A stretch of 64,000 nucleotides of DNA from CAZKAP01 sp964550895 (GCA_964550895.1 CAZKAP010000002.1:55686-119685), one strand, 5' to 3'; positions 54,468 through 63,606 are shown, numbered from the stretch's first letter. The notes: a model not told the origin generated them from the sequence alone. A program made the numbers and translations.

Positions 54468-54893
54468 ATGCTGAGAATACTCATAGTAGAAGACGATTCT
54501 ATACTCGCCCGGGAATGGCAGGAAGATTTGGAGAATACACTAAACTGTACCGTGGACGTAGCTGCGAATTCGGTCGTGGCCATGCCCCTGCTGGAAAAAT
54601 TCGCCTACGATTGTCACATCCTCGATCTTTTCTACGAAAAACAGGGCACCTTCGAACCCATAGGTGGAATTCGACTGATCCCGGTGATTAGTAAGCTGCC
54701 CAAAAAAAAGAAAAACAGCAGCATCATCGCCGTTACAGGCCATTACTACGACGACCCCAAGATATCCACCGGGGATATTCTGCAAACCCTGGGAGTCGAA
54801 CACATCCTTCAGAAGCCCGTAGCGATTCAGGGGATCATCAGCCTGATTAAATCCCTGCATTCCGTAAGGGAAATAAGGCCTGCAGACCGCTGA
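54468..54893 (+). CDS. Stand-alone response regulator receiver protein
   Basis: A 141-residue CheY-like receiver without an output domain. It begins MLRILIVEDDSILAREWQ, with the acidic pair in VEDD. The phosphoacceptor Asp is in CHILDLFYEKQ, and the conserved Lys is in ILQKPVAIQG. The frame is open far upstream inside the kinase gene, but this ATG is the natural receiver start, 20 bases after the kinase stop. A likely partner is the HWE kinase just upstream, by phosphotransfer. The loop after the Asp (EKQGTFEPIGGIR) is longer than usual. Confidence 0.88.
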   Translation: MLRILIVEDDSILAREWQEDLENTLNCTVDVAANSVVAMPLLEKFAYDCHILDLFYEKQGTFEPIGGIRLIPVISKLPKKKKNSSIIAVTGHYYDDPKISTGDILQTLGVEHILQKPVAIQGIISLIKSLHSVREIRPADR

Positions 54894-55016
54894 ACCCGAC
54901 CAGGATAACGCCCCGAATCCCCACGGACGTCAGTTTTCAAAGCCTATTAACAACCTAAAATATTTAAGGTGTTTTGGGATTTCCTGTATGTATTTTTATA
55001 CAAAAATATTGCAGTT

Positions 55017-55406
55017 ATGAGTGGCCTCTATCGGGTCTTACTGCTCGACGACAACCGGGCATCCAATTACATACACTCGAAATACCTGCACAAGGCGAGC
55101 GAAGATATCGAGGTGATGGATTTTCAATCCGGTCAGTCGGCACTGGATCACCTCAGGGATGTTCGAAATCCGCTTCCCGATGCCCTTTTTGTGGACATCA
55201 ACATGCCCACCATGAATGCCTACGAGTTTTTCGACAGGCTCGGAGAAATCGGCAGGGCCGAGGTCTTTGAAAAACGTGTATTCCTTCTGACTACTTCCGC
55301 TTCCAAGTTCGATCTGGTCCGTGCCAAACAATACGATTTTCTGGAGCTTATTGTAAGGAAACCTTTAGATCTGGTCAAGATTCAGGATCTGGAATTGATC
55401 GGTTAG
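55017..55406 (+). CDS. Stand-alone response regulator receiver protein (Rcp1-like)
   Basis: A 129-residue receiver of the kind often found next to phytochromes. MSGLYRVLLLDDNRASNYIH opens the domain with the acidic pair. The phosphoacceptor Asp is in ALFVDINMPTMNAYEF, the Thr position is in VFLLTTSASK, and the Lys is in IVRKPLDL. The ATG at 55017 is chosen because the upstream in-frame extension (FWDFLYVFLYKNIAV) is AT-rich noncoding-like sequence. It is about 120 bases after the preceding receiver and may have its own promoter. It converges with the CheB-CheR kinase gene. Confidence 0.88.
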   Translation: MSGLYRVLLLDDNRASNYIHSKYLHKASEDIEVMDFQSGQSALDHLRDVRNPLPDALFVDINMPTMNAYEFFDRLGEIGRAEVFEKRVFLLTTSASKFDLVRAKQYDFLELIVRKPLDLVKIQDLELIG

Positions 55407-55465
55407 GCCCCCGATATCCTGATAAAAGGCCGGATTCGGATTTTCCGGGTACTTTACAGCACACC

Positions 55466-58400
55466 CTATTCCACATATTTCTTATTCAGATAGACATAAA
55501 ACTCGGATCCCAAGCCCGGTTCGGATTTAACTTCGATACGGCCACCGTAGAGTTCTACGATTTTCTTACAGTGGGCCAGGCCTATGCCATTACCCTCGTA
55601 CTCTGAACGATTGTTCAACCGGGTGAAAATCTTAAAAATCTTGTCCGCTTTGTCCTGGGGTATCCCGATACCGTTATCGACAAAAGCAAGCACGTGGTGG
55701 TCCGAAACCTCAAAATGCCTGACGCGGATTTCGGGTTGGCTTCCCTCTGCCTGAAACTTGATCCCGTTTCCGATGAGGTTGATAAACAACGAATAAATCT
55801 CGCTACTGTCGGCCTTAATGACCGGTAGCCGGTCCGCCTCCAGGCTCACCTTACCGTTTTCAATCTTGCTGCTGAGGTCTCCTTTAACCTTATTGAATAT
55901 CTGGTTAAGGTCGACATCCTCGATTTTCTGTCTCTTCCCGCTTCGAGAAAAGTCGAGTATGTCCCGCACGAGTTCGAGCATACGCTCCCCGGCCTCTTTT
56001 ATGAATTCGATGTACTTCTCCTGCTCCTGGTTCAGTGATTCGGATTCCAGCTCGAGTAGCTTGACGAAATCGATGATGGTCCGAAGGGGCTCCTGCAAGT
56101 CGTGACTCGCCACGTAGGTGAGTTGCTCGAGCTGCTCCGTCTTGTTCACCAGGTCCGTAACGTTCACGTGACTTCCCACCATGCGTATAGCCTCTCCGGT
56201 GCTCTCGTCCCATTCGATCACCTTGCCCCGGGCATACACCCAGACTATACTGCCATTTTTATGGAAAAAACGTATGGTGTTGTCATAGGGAACCTGGCCC
56301 CGGGAATCGATATGTTTTCGAAGGACCTCTTTGAGGTTTGGCAAGTCGTCGGGGTGTACAATGCCCATCCATGACTCCGGAGAATTCTCCATCTCCTGGT
56401 CCTTATAGCCAAACATGGCCTTAAAAGTCGGACTCAGATAAGAGCTTCCCTCCCTGAGGTTCCAGTCCCAATAACCGGCCAGTGTTCCTTCAATCACCTG
56501 TTCAAAAGCCATGCTCTTGTCCATAAACAAGCGTTCCGCATCCATGAGATCCGATATGTCCCGGTAACTCAATAGCATATACTGAAGATCACCCTTTTTG
56601 TCAAACAGGTTCGAGGACTTCAGTCGGACCGGAATGACCCTTCCGTCCCGTGCCCGTATACCCTGCAGGCTTCTTTGGTCGGTATCGGTAACGGAGGCGT
56701 TCATGATGTCGTACCGATCGTCCATACGCACCGTGAACTCGCCCAGGTCCCGCATAATCACATCGTTCTCGGTGTATCCCAGTATATTCGTAAAACTGTG
56801 ATTGACCTGTAAAATCTTCTGATCCCGATCCACGATCACCAGGAATTCGGGGACGTGGTTAAACAGGGACTGAAACTCGTCCTTTGCCTGCTTGGCGGAG
56901 AATTCTGCCCTCTTGATACGCTCGATATTGGTGAAGGTGATCACCACACCGTCAATGCGTTCGTCGCTGGTACGAAAGGGGGATATCTTCATCAGGTACC
57001 AGGCGTTCCATTCATCTGCGATCTCAGTTTCCATCGAGTCCCCGGACAGGCCGACCTCTTTGGCCATTTTTACCATCTCCCTGATGTCCATGCGGAAGGT
57101 GCTGGAAAAATCCGTTATGGGTCTTTCCAGGTCGGTATGCGAAAGATTGATATGATTCCGGATCCCGTCGGTATACTTGCGGATCCGGTGGTTCTTATCC
57201 AGCACCAGCATATTAATCGTCGAACTCTTAAGGATGTTATCTATGGTGTCATTGGACGAACCCAACTGGGTAACCTTCTCATTCAATTCGGCGTTGACCG
57301 TGTGAAGTTCCTCATTCACGCTCTGCAGCTCCTCGTTGGCACTCTGCAGTTCCTCATTGGTGGCAATCAGTTCTTCGTTGGAGGCCTGCAGTTCTTCATT
57401 CTTGATCTCAACCTCGTGCTGCATCTTGATCAGGGTCTCCTTGGCCTCGCTGAGCTCGAGTTCCATTTCCCTCAGGCCCAGTGAACTACCGGGATGACTC
57501 AGATCCAGATCAAAGGCCATGAATCCGGCCTTTTTGCTCTCGCTGGGCGAAAAGATCACCAGGAATTCGATGTCTGAACCCGTTCCACTCCCCTCCAAGG
57601 GGATAATGAGAATATCCGATTCGAAGGGCTGATCGGACTGCTCGAACCGCACCCGGTCCAGCTTGATCTTCTGGTAGGTCCTGTAGGCATTGAGCAAGGC
57701 CAGCCGAACGGCCGATCGGACGTTGTCTTCCAATAGGTCCGGTAGGGTGGAGGAAAAACCGGACTCGGGTATCTTCAGATACCGCTTAAACTTGCCAATG
57801 GCCTCTGTTATCTTAAACTCCCCGTTCAGTTGGACATAAGCCAGGTTAAACTCTCCGGCCAGGTATTCCAGTATCCTGCGACTCTCCCCTCCCTTATCCC
57901 TGCGATTCATCGATAGCGAGGTCACCAGATCGAAGGAAGACGAACCCGAATAGGAACTGTTGAAGGAATGGGTCAGATTGGTTATGGCAAACGACTTATT
58001 CTGGATGTTATTGACATAAATTTTATCGGTTTCGCTAAAATCGTCGAAGTACTTCTCCAGCTTGCCCATATTCTCACTCTTACCCAAGACCAGTATTCCC
58101 CCCAGGCGAAGGGCATAATGCAGTGAATTCAGAGTCTGTTCCTGGGCCTGGGCATTCAGGTAGATCAGGAGATTGCGACAAAGAACCAGGTCTACCTTCC
58201 CGAAAGGCGGGTTCTTGAGTATGTCGTGCTGACTAAAGATGACATGCTTTCGCAGTGTAGCCTTAATCTGGTATTTATCCTCTATGCGCTCCAGATATTT
58301 TTCCCTGAGCCCGCGGGGAATAGCCTCGGCATCCCGGGCTTCGTAGATGCCCGAGGAAGCCCTGCGTATAAATACGTGAGACAGGTCGGATGCAAAGACC

Positions 58401-59461
58401 CGAAAGTTGATATTTCTTTTCTTCTGTCTGTCGAGTTCTTCGCTGAACAGCATGGCGATACTGAAGGCTTCCTGCCCCGTACTGCAGCCGACGCTCCAGA
58501 CCTTAACGGTGTCGCCTTCCGATTTCTCCGAGACGATTTTGGGTATGATGTTGTCCCTGAGGTTTTCCCAGACCTCAGGATTTCTGAAGAATTCGGTTAC
58601 GCTGATCAGCAGGTCGTTCGCCAGCAATTCAACCTCCGAGTGTTTCTTCAGTGCATAGTCGTAGTACTCATCCAGAGACTTGAAGTTCAGGTTCTCCACC
58701 CTCCTACTGATGCGTCGAATCATGGTGGGGGGTTTGTACACACTGAAATTCATATCGGTCACATTGTGGATATGCGAGATCAGTTTGGACAATTTGCCCC
58801 GGTCCTTTCCGATCTCGTGTTCCAGGGAGTTTCGAATGGAGGGATTCGCCAGATAATTCTCCAGTATTCCTGGCATCTCCGACGCCTTAAGTATGTAGTC
58901 GACCTGCTTGGTCTCTATGGCCGAATTTGGCATGCCATCGAACTCGGCATCTTCGGGATTCTGCACCATAACCATACCCCCCCGGCTGCTGATCTCGTGT
59001 ATCCCTTGGGTACCATCGCTACCCGTACCACTCAGGATAATCCCTACCGCATTGTGGCCCAGTTCCGTAGCCATGGACTCAAAAAATTGATCTATGGGAA
59101 GGTTGAGTGTGCGAGCCAGAGGCTTGTCCAGAAGGTGGAGTTGACGGCCCCTGAGAATGACATTCATCTTGGGCGGGATGAGGTAAATTGTGCGCGGTTC
59201 CAGGACAATATCGTCAGAGGCCTCCACGATAAGCAGGTCGGTGATCTTGGACAGCAGTCCCTTCATCAGGCTTTTGTGGTCCGGGCTCAGGTGCTGCACC
59301 AGTACGAAGCAGCAGTTGGTGTCCAGATTTACGTTCTTAAAAAAGGACTTCAGGGCATTTAGGCCGCCGGCACTAGCGCCGATACCGATTATCGGCATAG
59401 GATTCAGTGGGGCTTTCGATTCGTTCGGTTCTGTCCGGGACTCGAGGGTATGTTCTGCCAT
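55466..59461 (-). CDS. CheB-CheR-PAS hybrid sensor histidine kinase
   Basis: A 1331-residue cytoplasmic multidomain signalling protein. The CheB methylesterase (about 20-205) has its catalytic Ser in GIGASAGGLNALK, His in QHLSPDHK and Asp in LSGTGSDGTQG. The CheR methyltransferase (about 215-480) has SVTEFFRNPEVW, SVGCSTGQEAFSIAM and CRNLLIYLN. A coiled coil (about 655-725) is built of NEELQ-type heptads. Three PAS domains cover about 735-1090, with PAC parts such as FRTSDERIDGVVITF. The HisKA domain has the His in YVASHDLQEPLRTIIDF, and the HATPase has NLIGNGIKFQ, FVDNGIGIPQD and GNGIGLAHCKKIVE. There is no receiver of its own, so the free receivers that converge on it are plausible partners. 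The start could also be at 59398 (MPIIGIGASAGG). Confidence 0.94.
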   Translation of the reverse strand: MAEHTLESRTEPNESKAPLNPMPIIGIGASAGGLNALKSFFKNVNLDTNCCFVLVQHLSPDHKSLMKGLLSKITDLLIVEASDDIVLEPRTIYLIPPKMNVILRGRQLHLLDKPLARTLNLPIDQFFESMATELGHNAVGIILSGTGSDGTQGIHEISSRGGMVMVQNPEDAEFDGMPNSAIETKQVDYILKASEMPGILENYLANPSIRNSLEHEIGKDRGKLSKLISHIHNVTDMNFSVYKPPTMIRRISRRVENLNFKSLDEYYDYALKKHSEVELLANDLLISVTEFFRNPEVWENLRDNIIPKIVSEKSEGDTVKVWSVGCSTGQEAFSIAMLFSEELDRQKKRNINFRVFASDLSHVFIRRASSGIYEARDAEAIPRGLREKYLERIEDKYQIKATLRKHVIFSQHDILKNPPFGKVDLVLCRNLLIYLNAQAQEQTLNSLHYALRLGGILVLGKSENMGKLEKYFDDFSETDKIYVNNIQNKSFAITNLTHSFNSSYSGSSSFDLVTSLSMNRRDKGGESRRILEYLAGEFNLAYVQLNGEFKITEAIGKFKRYLKIPESGFSSTLPDLLEDNVRSAVRLALLNAYRTYQKIKLDRVRFEQSDQPFESDILIIPLEGSGTGSDIEFLVIFSPSESKKAGFMAFDLDLSHPGSSLGLREMELELSEAKETLIKMQHEVEIKNEELQASNEELIATNEELQSANEELQSVNEELHTVNAELNEKVTQLGSSNDTIDNILKSSTINMLVLDKNHRIRKYTDGIRNHINLSHTDLERPITDFSSTFRMDIREMVKMAKEVGLSGDSMETEIADEWNAWYLMKISPFRTSDERIDGVVITFTNIERIKRAEFSAKQAKDEFQSLFNHVPEFLVIVDRDQKILQVNHSFTNILGYTENDVIMRDLGEFTVRMDDRYDIMNASVTDTDQRSLQGIRARDGRVIPVRLKSSNLFDKKGDLQYMLLSYRDISDLMDAERLFMDKSMAFEQVIEGTLAGYWDWNLREGSSYLSPTFKAMFGYKDQEMENSPESWMGIVHPDDLPNLKEVLRKHIDSRGQVPYDNTIRFFHKNGSIVWVYARGKVIEWDESTGEAIRMVGSHVNVTDLVNKTEQLEQLTYVASHDLQEPLRTIIDFVKLLELESESLNQEQEKYIEFIKEAGERMLELVRDILDFSRSGKRQKIEDVDLNQIFNKVKGDLSSKIENGKVSLEADRLPVIKADSSEIYSLFINLIGNGIKFQAEGSQPEIRVRHFEVSDHHVLAFVDNGIGIPQDKADKIFKIFTRLNNRSEYEGNGIGLAHCKKIVELYGGRIEVKSEPGLGSEFYVYLNKKYVE

Positions 59462-59664
59462 AAATCAAACGTAAGTTAGGATGAAATCGGGTCGATGACG
59501 ACACCGGAAGCGTCAGATACCAGCAGTTTGCATCTTAAAATTAGTAAAACCATTGAAATTCCGTATCGGAAAATAGCAAGGTATTCCGGCGATGGATGAA
59601 GGCCAAAGACATTCCATCGAATAAGGAGGGTCCCCGGTGAACCGGGTCATCTGCCCAGGGACTG

Positions 59665-59701
59665 CGGCTGCCCGTTCCGGACCGGGGGAGATGGGCAGCC
59701 G
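59665..59701 (-). other. Strong hairpin, CGGCTGCCC with GGGCAGCCG
   Basis: Perfect 9-bp GC-rich arms enclose a 19-base loop, which itself contains TTCCGGA. There is no T-run after it on either strand. It could be a processing or stability element at the 3' end of the lipoprotein transcript, or part of a small RNA. Confidence 0.35.
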
Positions 59702-59732
59702 GTAGCGACGGATCGGATCGAAATTTTGAACG

Positions 59733-59758
59733 AAAAAGCCCACCGTTTCGGGGTGGGC
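59733..59758 (-). terminator. Rho-independent terminator after the lipocalin-like lipoprotein gene
   Basis: On the minus strand GCCCACC-(CCGAAAC)-GGTGGGC is followed by TTTTTC, a standard intrinsic terminator 56 bases past the stop. Confidence 0.8.
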
Positions 59759-59813
59759 CCACCGGCGGCAAATCGCCGGACAAGTATTTGAGAGTAAGGG
59801 AGTGCAGGTTGGT

Positions 59814-60920
59814 TTACTGGCGTTCGAAATAGTATTTTCTGATTTCCCCATCCTCGAACCCGTAGTCGTCCCGGGTATCGGTTATCACAAAGGAATCTCC
59901 CTGGAAGACCAAAGTCCCGTCCATGACCAGACGAGCCTGTCCGACGGTTGCCGTATATTCTTCGAGGATTGCTCCATCGACGATTTTCTTGTAGTAGTAC
60001 TCAACGATGGTCAGACGCTCGTCTCCCTCTACATAGGCCCAATTCCCCTGGCTGGTATCGTCGAAGTCTTCTTCCTGAACAATGGGCTCACAGGACTGAC
60101 TGCTCTGGTAGCTGTCGGTCCAGCTATCGGTGCCGACAAAACGGGCCACATAGGTGCCATCGCCATTGATCGTCACTTCGGCCCGCGTCCTCTCGTAACA
60201 GTCTTCGCCGACCACCGTGTTCAACCCGTCCGCACACACAATACCATAGGGAATGCACCCCCTGGATCCCAGTTCAAATACATGGGTGGTACCGTCGATT
60301 ATCTTTTCTTCCTTTACCATGATCCATTTCCCGGACATTCCCTGCTTACCGCCCCAGCTTTCCACGGTAACGCAGACCTGTTCGGGTTCGCTTATATTCT
60401 GTTGGCTGTCGTACACCCGGATTTCATAGCAGAATTCTCCGGGGGGTATTTGCCGGCCGAAGTCCACATTAACCTTGTTTTCTCCGATTCGGGCGGTAGT
60501 TGCGCTGTTGCGGTTTTTTCCGAAAAGCCGGGCTACCCCGGCCTGGCCATAGGAAAGACTCACATCGAAGTATTCATCGGCAAAGTCACCCGCAGGTGAG
60601 GCGAAACGAACGAAGGCCCCAATGGGGTTTCCATTGGATGTGAATGTTATGTCGAAGCCTTCACCGAGGAATGCCGTGCGGGTCGATTCACTGACATCCA
60701 GATCGATCCCTCCGGTAGAAGCCGGGGGAACGCCTTCTGCCCGGGTAGATCCCGGAATAATAACGTGATTGGACACCAGGAATTCATCCAGGGGAGCGTC
60801 CTCTGTGGTTGAGGCCTGTGTAATGCCTTGTTCCAGAAACTGAAGCAAAACATCATCACGGCTACAAGAGGTAATAATCAGGGCGAACAACACGGCATGG
60901 ATTAGATTTGGAAACCTCAT
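59814..60920 (-). CDS. Lipoprotein with lipocalin-like C-terminal domain, unknown function
   Basis: A 368-residue lipoprotein with lipobox ALIITSCS, so it is probably attached to the outer membrane. Residues ~70-190 look like a beta-sandwich domain (ESTRTAFLGEGFDITFTS, FCYEIRVYDSQQNISEPEQVC). Residues ~195-368 start MSGKWIMVKEEKIIDG and continue with GTYVARFVGTDS, GNWAYVEGDERLTIVEYYY and GDSFVITDTRDDYGFEDG, a pattern like the lipocalin-like domains of Bacteroidetes lipoproteins. Four cysteines in the C-terminal part (RGCIPYGIVC, EDCYER, SQSCEP) may form disulfides. No known ligand. It is monocistronic, with its own terminator. Confidence 0.75.
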   Translation of the reverse strand: MRFPNLIHAVLFALIITSCSRDDVLLQFLEQGITQASTTEDAPLDEFLVSNHVIIPGSTRAEGVPPASTGGIDLDVSESTRTAFLGEGFDITFTSNGNPIGAFVRFASPAGDFADEYFDVSLSYGQAGVARLFGKNRNSATTARIGENKVNVDFGRQIPPGEFCYEIRVYDSQQNISEPEQVCVTVESWGGKQGMSGKWIMVKEEKIIDGTTHVFELGSRGCIPYGIVCADGLNTVVGEDCYERTRAEVTINGDGTYVARFVGTDSWTDSYQSSQSCEPIVQEEDFDDTSQGNWAYVEGDERLTIVEYYYKKIVDGAILEEYTATVGQARLVMDGTLVFQGDSFVITDTRDDYGFEDGEIRKYYFERQ

Positions 60921-61121
60921 AATGTGTATGTTTTCCTACAATTTAACCCCTATTCACTGGCCGAAACAATTATTGTTGTGAAAGGCTGCGGGCCGCTCCC
61001 CAATCCCATTCGAATTGTGGTATGTCCGACGAAGTACCTGCGGCTTCGGGCCTTTCCCGGTCCGGCAGGCAGAGGAACATCTCGAGGAAAAAAATACTTT
61101 TCAAATCGCTAAACACCGCCC

Positions 61122-61559
61122 ATGCTTCCCAGGACCAATCGGATTCAATCCATCGACCCGCTGCGTGGCCTGGTCATGGCGATCGTGGCCCTATATCATG
61201 TCCGGGACTACACCTATTACGGATATTTCTATGCCGACCCAACGGACATGGATACCACCTCCCCTGCCCTGTTCTTTACCCGCTGGATCACCCATTTCTG
61301 TGCCCCTTTTTTTGTATTCGTGGCCGGTACCGGTTCCTATTTGTACGGAGCCCAAAAGTCGTCCAAACGCTCACTTGCCCGATTCCTGCTCAGCCGCGGA
61401 CTCTGGCTCATCTTCATCGAGTTGACGGTAGTGACATTCGCCTGGTTCTTCGATCCGGCTTTTGGCATTACCAATTTTCAGGTGATTTGGGCCATTGGCC
61501 TGTGCATGGTGTTCCTGTCTGTTCTGGTCTATCTGCCCACAGGGAAAAGTGGTGGTTGA
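61122..61559 (+). pseudogene. Truncated DUF1624 (heparan-alpha-glucosaminide N-acetyltransferase-like) membrane protein
   Basis: The 145 residues match the N-terminal part of DUF1624 proteins, which normally have about 370 residues: RIQSIDPLRGLVMAIVALYHVRDY, SPALFFTRWITHFCAPFFVF and SRGLWLIFIELTVVTFAW, reaching VIWAIGLCMVFLSVLVYLP. The frame then ends in TGKSGG and a TGA. No continuation is visible in any frame, because the dnaK terminator begins about 20 bases later and dnaK about 80 bases later. The 3' two-thirds therefore appear to be deleted. A short functional form with four membrane segments is possible but unlikely. Confidence 0.75.
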
Positions 61560-61581
61560 ACTATCTGTAAAAAAAGTCATA

Positions 61582-61613
61582 AAAAAATGCCCCTCGGATG
61601 CTTCCGAGGGGCA
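61582..61613 (-). terminator. Rho-independent terminator of dnaK
   Basis: On the minus strand GCCCCTCGG-(AAGCAT)-CCGAGGGGC is followed by ATTTTTTTA, 23 bases past the dnaK stop. It also lies just past the truncated DUF1624 gene. Confidence 0.9.
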
Positions 61614-61636
61614 AATTCACTGGTTTATTCAAAAGG

Positions 61637-63538
61637 TTACTTCACTTCCTCGAAGTCAACATCTTCCACATTATCGCCTTCCTTGGCTCCACCGCTTTGG
61701 GGCTCAGTGCCGGCACCGGCACCTTGCTGGGCCTCTGCCTGAGCTTTATACATCTCTTCGGCTGCAGTTTTCCAGACCTCATCGATCCGATCGAGTGCCG
61801 GTTTGATGGTCGAAGCATCCTTGGTTTCGTAGGCCTTCTTCAGCTCGGCTACGGCCTCTTCCAGATTCTTTTTGTTATCTGCTGAAATCTTGTCTCCGTA
61901 TTCCTTGAGCTGCTTTTCCGTTTCGAAGATCATCTGATCCGCTTTGTTGAGCGTATCTGCCTTTTCCTTAGCCTCCTTATCGGCCTCGGCATTGGCCTCG
62001 GCCTCCGCCTTCATCCTTTCAATTTCCTCCTCGGTAAGACCGGAACTGGCTTCGATTCGGATATCCTGGGACTTGCCAGTCGCCTTATCGGTAGCGGACA
62101 CCTTGATGATGCCATTGGCATCGATATCGAAGGTTACCTCGATTTGCGGCATGCCTCTCGGGGCGGGCGGGATACCGTCCAGGTGGAAGCGTCCGATGGT
62201 CTTGTTATCAGTTGCCATAGGACGCTCACCCTGAAGTACGTGAATCTCTACCGAGGGCTGATTATCGGCCGCCGTCGAGAACACCTGGGACTTCTTCGTC
62301 GGTATGGTCGTATTGGCCTCGATCAGCTTGGTCGATACGCCTCCCATGGTCTCAATACCCAGTGAAAGCGGGGTAACGTCCAGCAGCAATACGTCCTTGA
62401 CATCACCGGTTAGCACCCCTCCCTGAATCGCAGCACCGATGGCGACGACTTCGTCAGGGTTTACTCCCTTGGAGGGCTTTTTACCGAAGAATTTCTCCAC
62501 GGCTTCCTGCACGGCAGGAATACGGGTTGAACCTCCCACCAGGATGATTTCATCGATATCGCTCTTGGACAGGCCGGCCGATTTCAGGGCCGCCTCACAG
62601 GGCTCTATAGTCCTCTTGACCAGATCGTCAATCAACTGCTCGAATTTGGAACGACTCAGTGTTCGTACCAGGTGCTTGGGGCCGGACGCGGTAGCCGTTA
62701 CATAAGGCAGGTTGATTTCGGTCTGGGCGGAAGAAGAAAGCTCAATTTTGGCCTTTTCCGCGGCTTCTCTCAGTCGCTGCAGGGCCATGGCATCCTCTCT
62801 AAGGTCCAGTCCTTCATCCTTCTTGAACTCTTCGGCCATCCAGTCAATCACCTTTTGGTCAACATCATCACCTCCAAGGTGGGTATCGCCATCGGTGGCC
62901 AGTACTTCGAATACCCCGTCACCCAGTTCCAGGATGGAGACATCATGCGTACCCCCGCCGAAATCGAATACAACGATCTTCTGGTCGGTACTCTTCTTGT
63001 CCAGTCCATAGGCCAGGGATGCGGCCGTGGGTTCGTTGATAATCCGCTCTACCTTGAGTCCGGCAATCTCACCGGCCTCCTTGGTCGCCTGTCGCTGGGA
63101 ATCGTTGAAGTAGGCCGGAACGGTGATCACGGCTCGCGTTACTTCCTGGCCCAGATAGTCTTCGGCGGTCTTCTTCATCTTCTGAAGGATCATGGCAGAG
63201 AGTTCCTGCGGAGTGTACATGCGGCCGTCGATGTCCACCCTGGGGGTATCGTTATCGCCTTTAACCACCTTATAGGGGACTCTATCGGCTTCCTTCTGGG
63301 ATTCCGAATATTTATTGCCCATGAATCTCTTGATGGAATATATGGTCTTGTGAGGATTCGTGACCGCTTGTCGTTTGGCAGGGTCACCCACTTTGATCTC
63401 GCCCCCTTCGACAAAGGCGATCATGGAAGGGGTCGTCCTTTTCCCCTCCGCATTAGGGATCACCACCGGGTCGTTTCCTTCCATAACGGAGACACAGGAG
63501 TTGGTGGTTCCCAGGTCTATACCTATAATTTTACTCAT
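61637..63538 (-). CDS. dnaK: Chaperone DnaK (Hsp70)
   Basis: The cytoplasmic Hsp70 chaperone, which works with DnaJ and GrpE on unfolded proteins. The 633 residues are full length. The start MSKIIGIDLGTTNSCVSVME is the universal phosphate-1 motif, followed by PAYFNDSQRQATKEAG, VFDFGGGTHDVSILELG and EIILVGGSTRIPAVQ. The substrate-binding part begins after DVLLLDVTPLSLGIE. The acidic Gly/Ala-rich tail ends EGDNVEDVDFEEVK. Neither grpE nor dnaJ is adjacent here, as often in Bacteroidetes. A sigma-54-like element and a dyad lie upstream, and a strong terminator follows. Confidence 0.98.
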   Translation of the reverse strand: MSKIIGIDLGTTNSCVSVMEGNDPVVIPNAEGKRTTPSMIAFVEGGEIKVGDPAKRQAVTNPHKTIYSIKRFMGNKYSESQKEADRVPYKVVKGDNDTPRVDIDGRMYTPQELSAMILQKMKKTAEDYLGQEVTRAVITVPAYFNDSQRQATKEAGEIAGLKVERIINEPTAASLAYGLDKKSTDQKIVVFDFGGGTHDVSILELGDGVFEVLATDGDTHLGGDDVDQKVIDWMAEEFKKDEGLDLREDAMALQRLREAAEKAKIELSSSAQTEINLPYVTATASGPKHLVRTLSRSKFEQLIDDLVKRTIEPCEAALKSAGLSKSDIDEIILVGGSTRIPAVQEAVEKFFGKKPSKGVNPDEVVAIGAAIQGGVLTGDVKDVLLLDVTPLSLGIETMGGVSTKLIEANTTIPTKKSQVFSTAADNQPSVEIHVLQGERPMATDNKTIGRFHLDGIPPAPRGMPQIEVTFDIDANGIIKVSATDKATGKSQDIRIEASSGLTEEEIERMKAEAEANAEADKEAKEKADTLNKADQMIFETEKQLKEYGDKISADNKKNLEEAVAELKKAYETKDASTIKPALDRIDEVWKTAAEEMYKAQAEAQQGAGAGTEPQSGGAKEGDNVEDVDFEEVK

Positions 63539-63580
63539 AATGCTCGTTTAAATTCTTAATTCTGGCTTCACTTCAGGTGT

Positions 63581-63595
63581 TCAAGCATTGTGCCA
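63581..63595 (-). promoter_or_regulatory. Sigma-54-like element upstream of dnaK
   Basis: On the minus strand TGGCACAATGCTTGA lies about 43 bases before the dnaK ATG. It has the TGGCAC -24 part and a TTG at the -12 part, but the consensus GC after TTG is replaced by GA. No Bacteroidetes TAnnTTTG box was found at a better place. This could be an alternative heat-shock promoter type. Confidence 0.35.
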
Positions 63596-63606
63596 GTTCC
63601 CGGTCC

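Larger units (their letters stand above)
59462..59813. other. Intergenic region with hairpins, no supported gene
   Basis: About 350 bases between two minus-strand genes. It holds the terminator of the lipoprotein gene (59733-59758), a second strong stem (59665-59701) and the promoter region of the CheB-CheR kinase. TACGTTTG, a perfect -7 box match, sits only a few bases before the kinase ATG. Short frames on the minus strand have no family resemblance. Confidence 0.5.

Noticed and set aside
58226..59362. 378-codon open frame antisense to the CheB-CheR kinase
   Set aside because: Shadow frame. The CheB and CheR catalytic motifs are all on the minus strand here.
59466..59473. Perfect TACGTTTG -7 box just before the CheB-CheR kinase ATG
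   Set aside because: It is too close to the ATG for a normal leader and has no -33 box at the right spacing. It would need a leaderless mRNA or a start at 59398, so it is probably chance.
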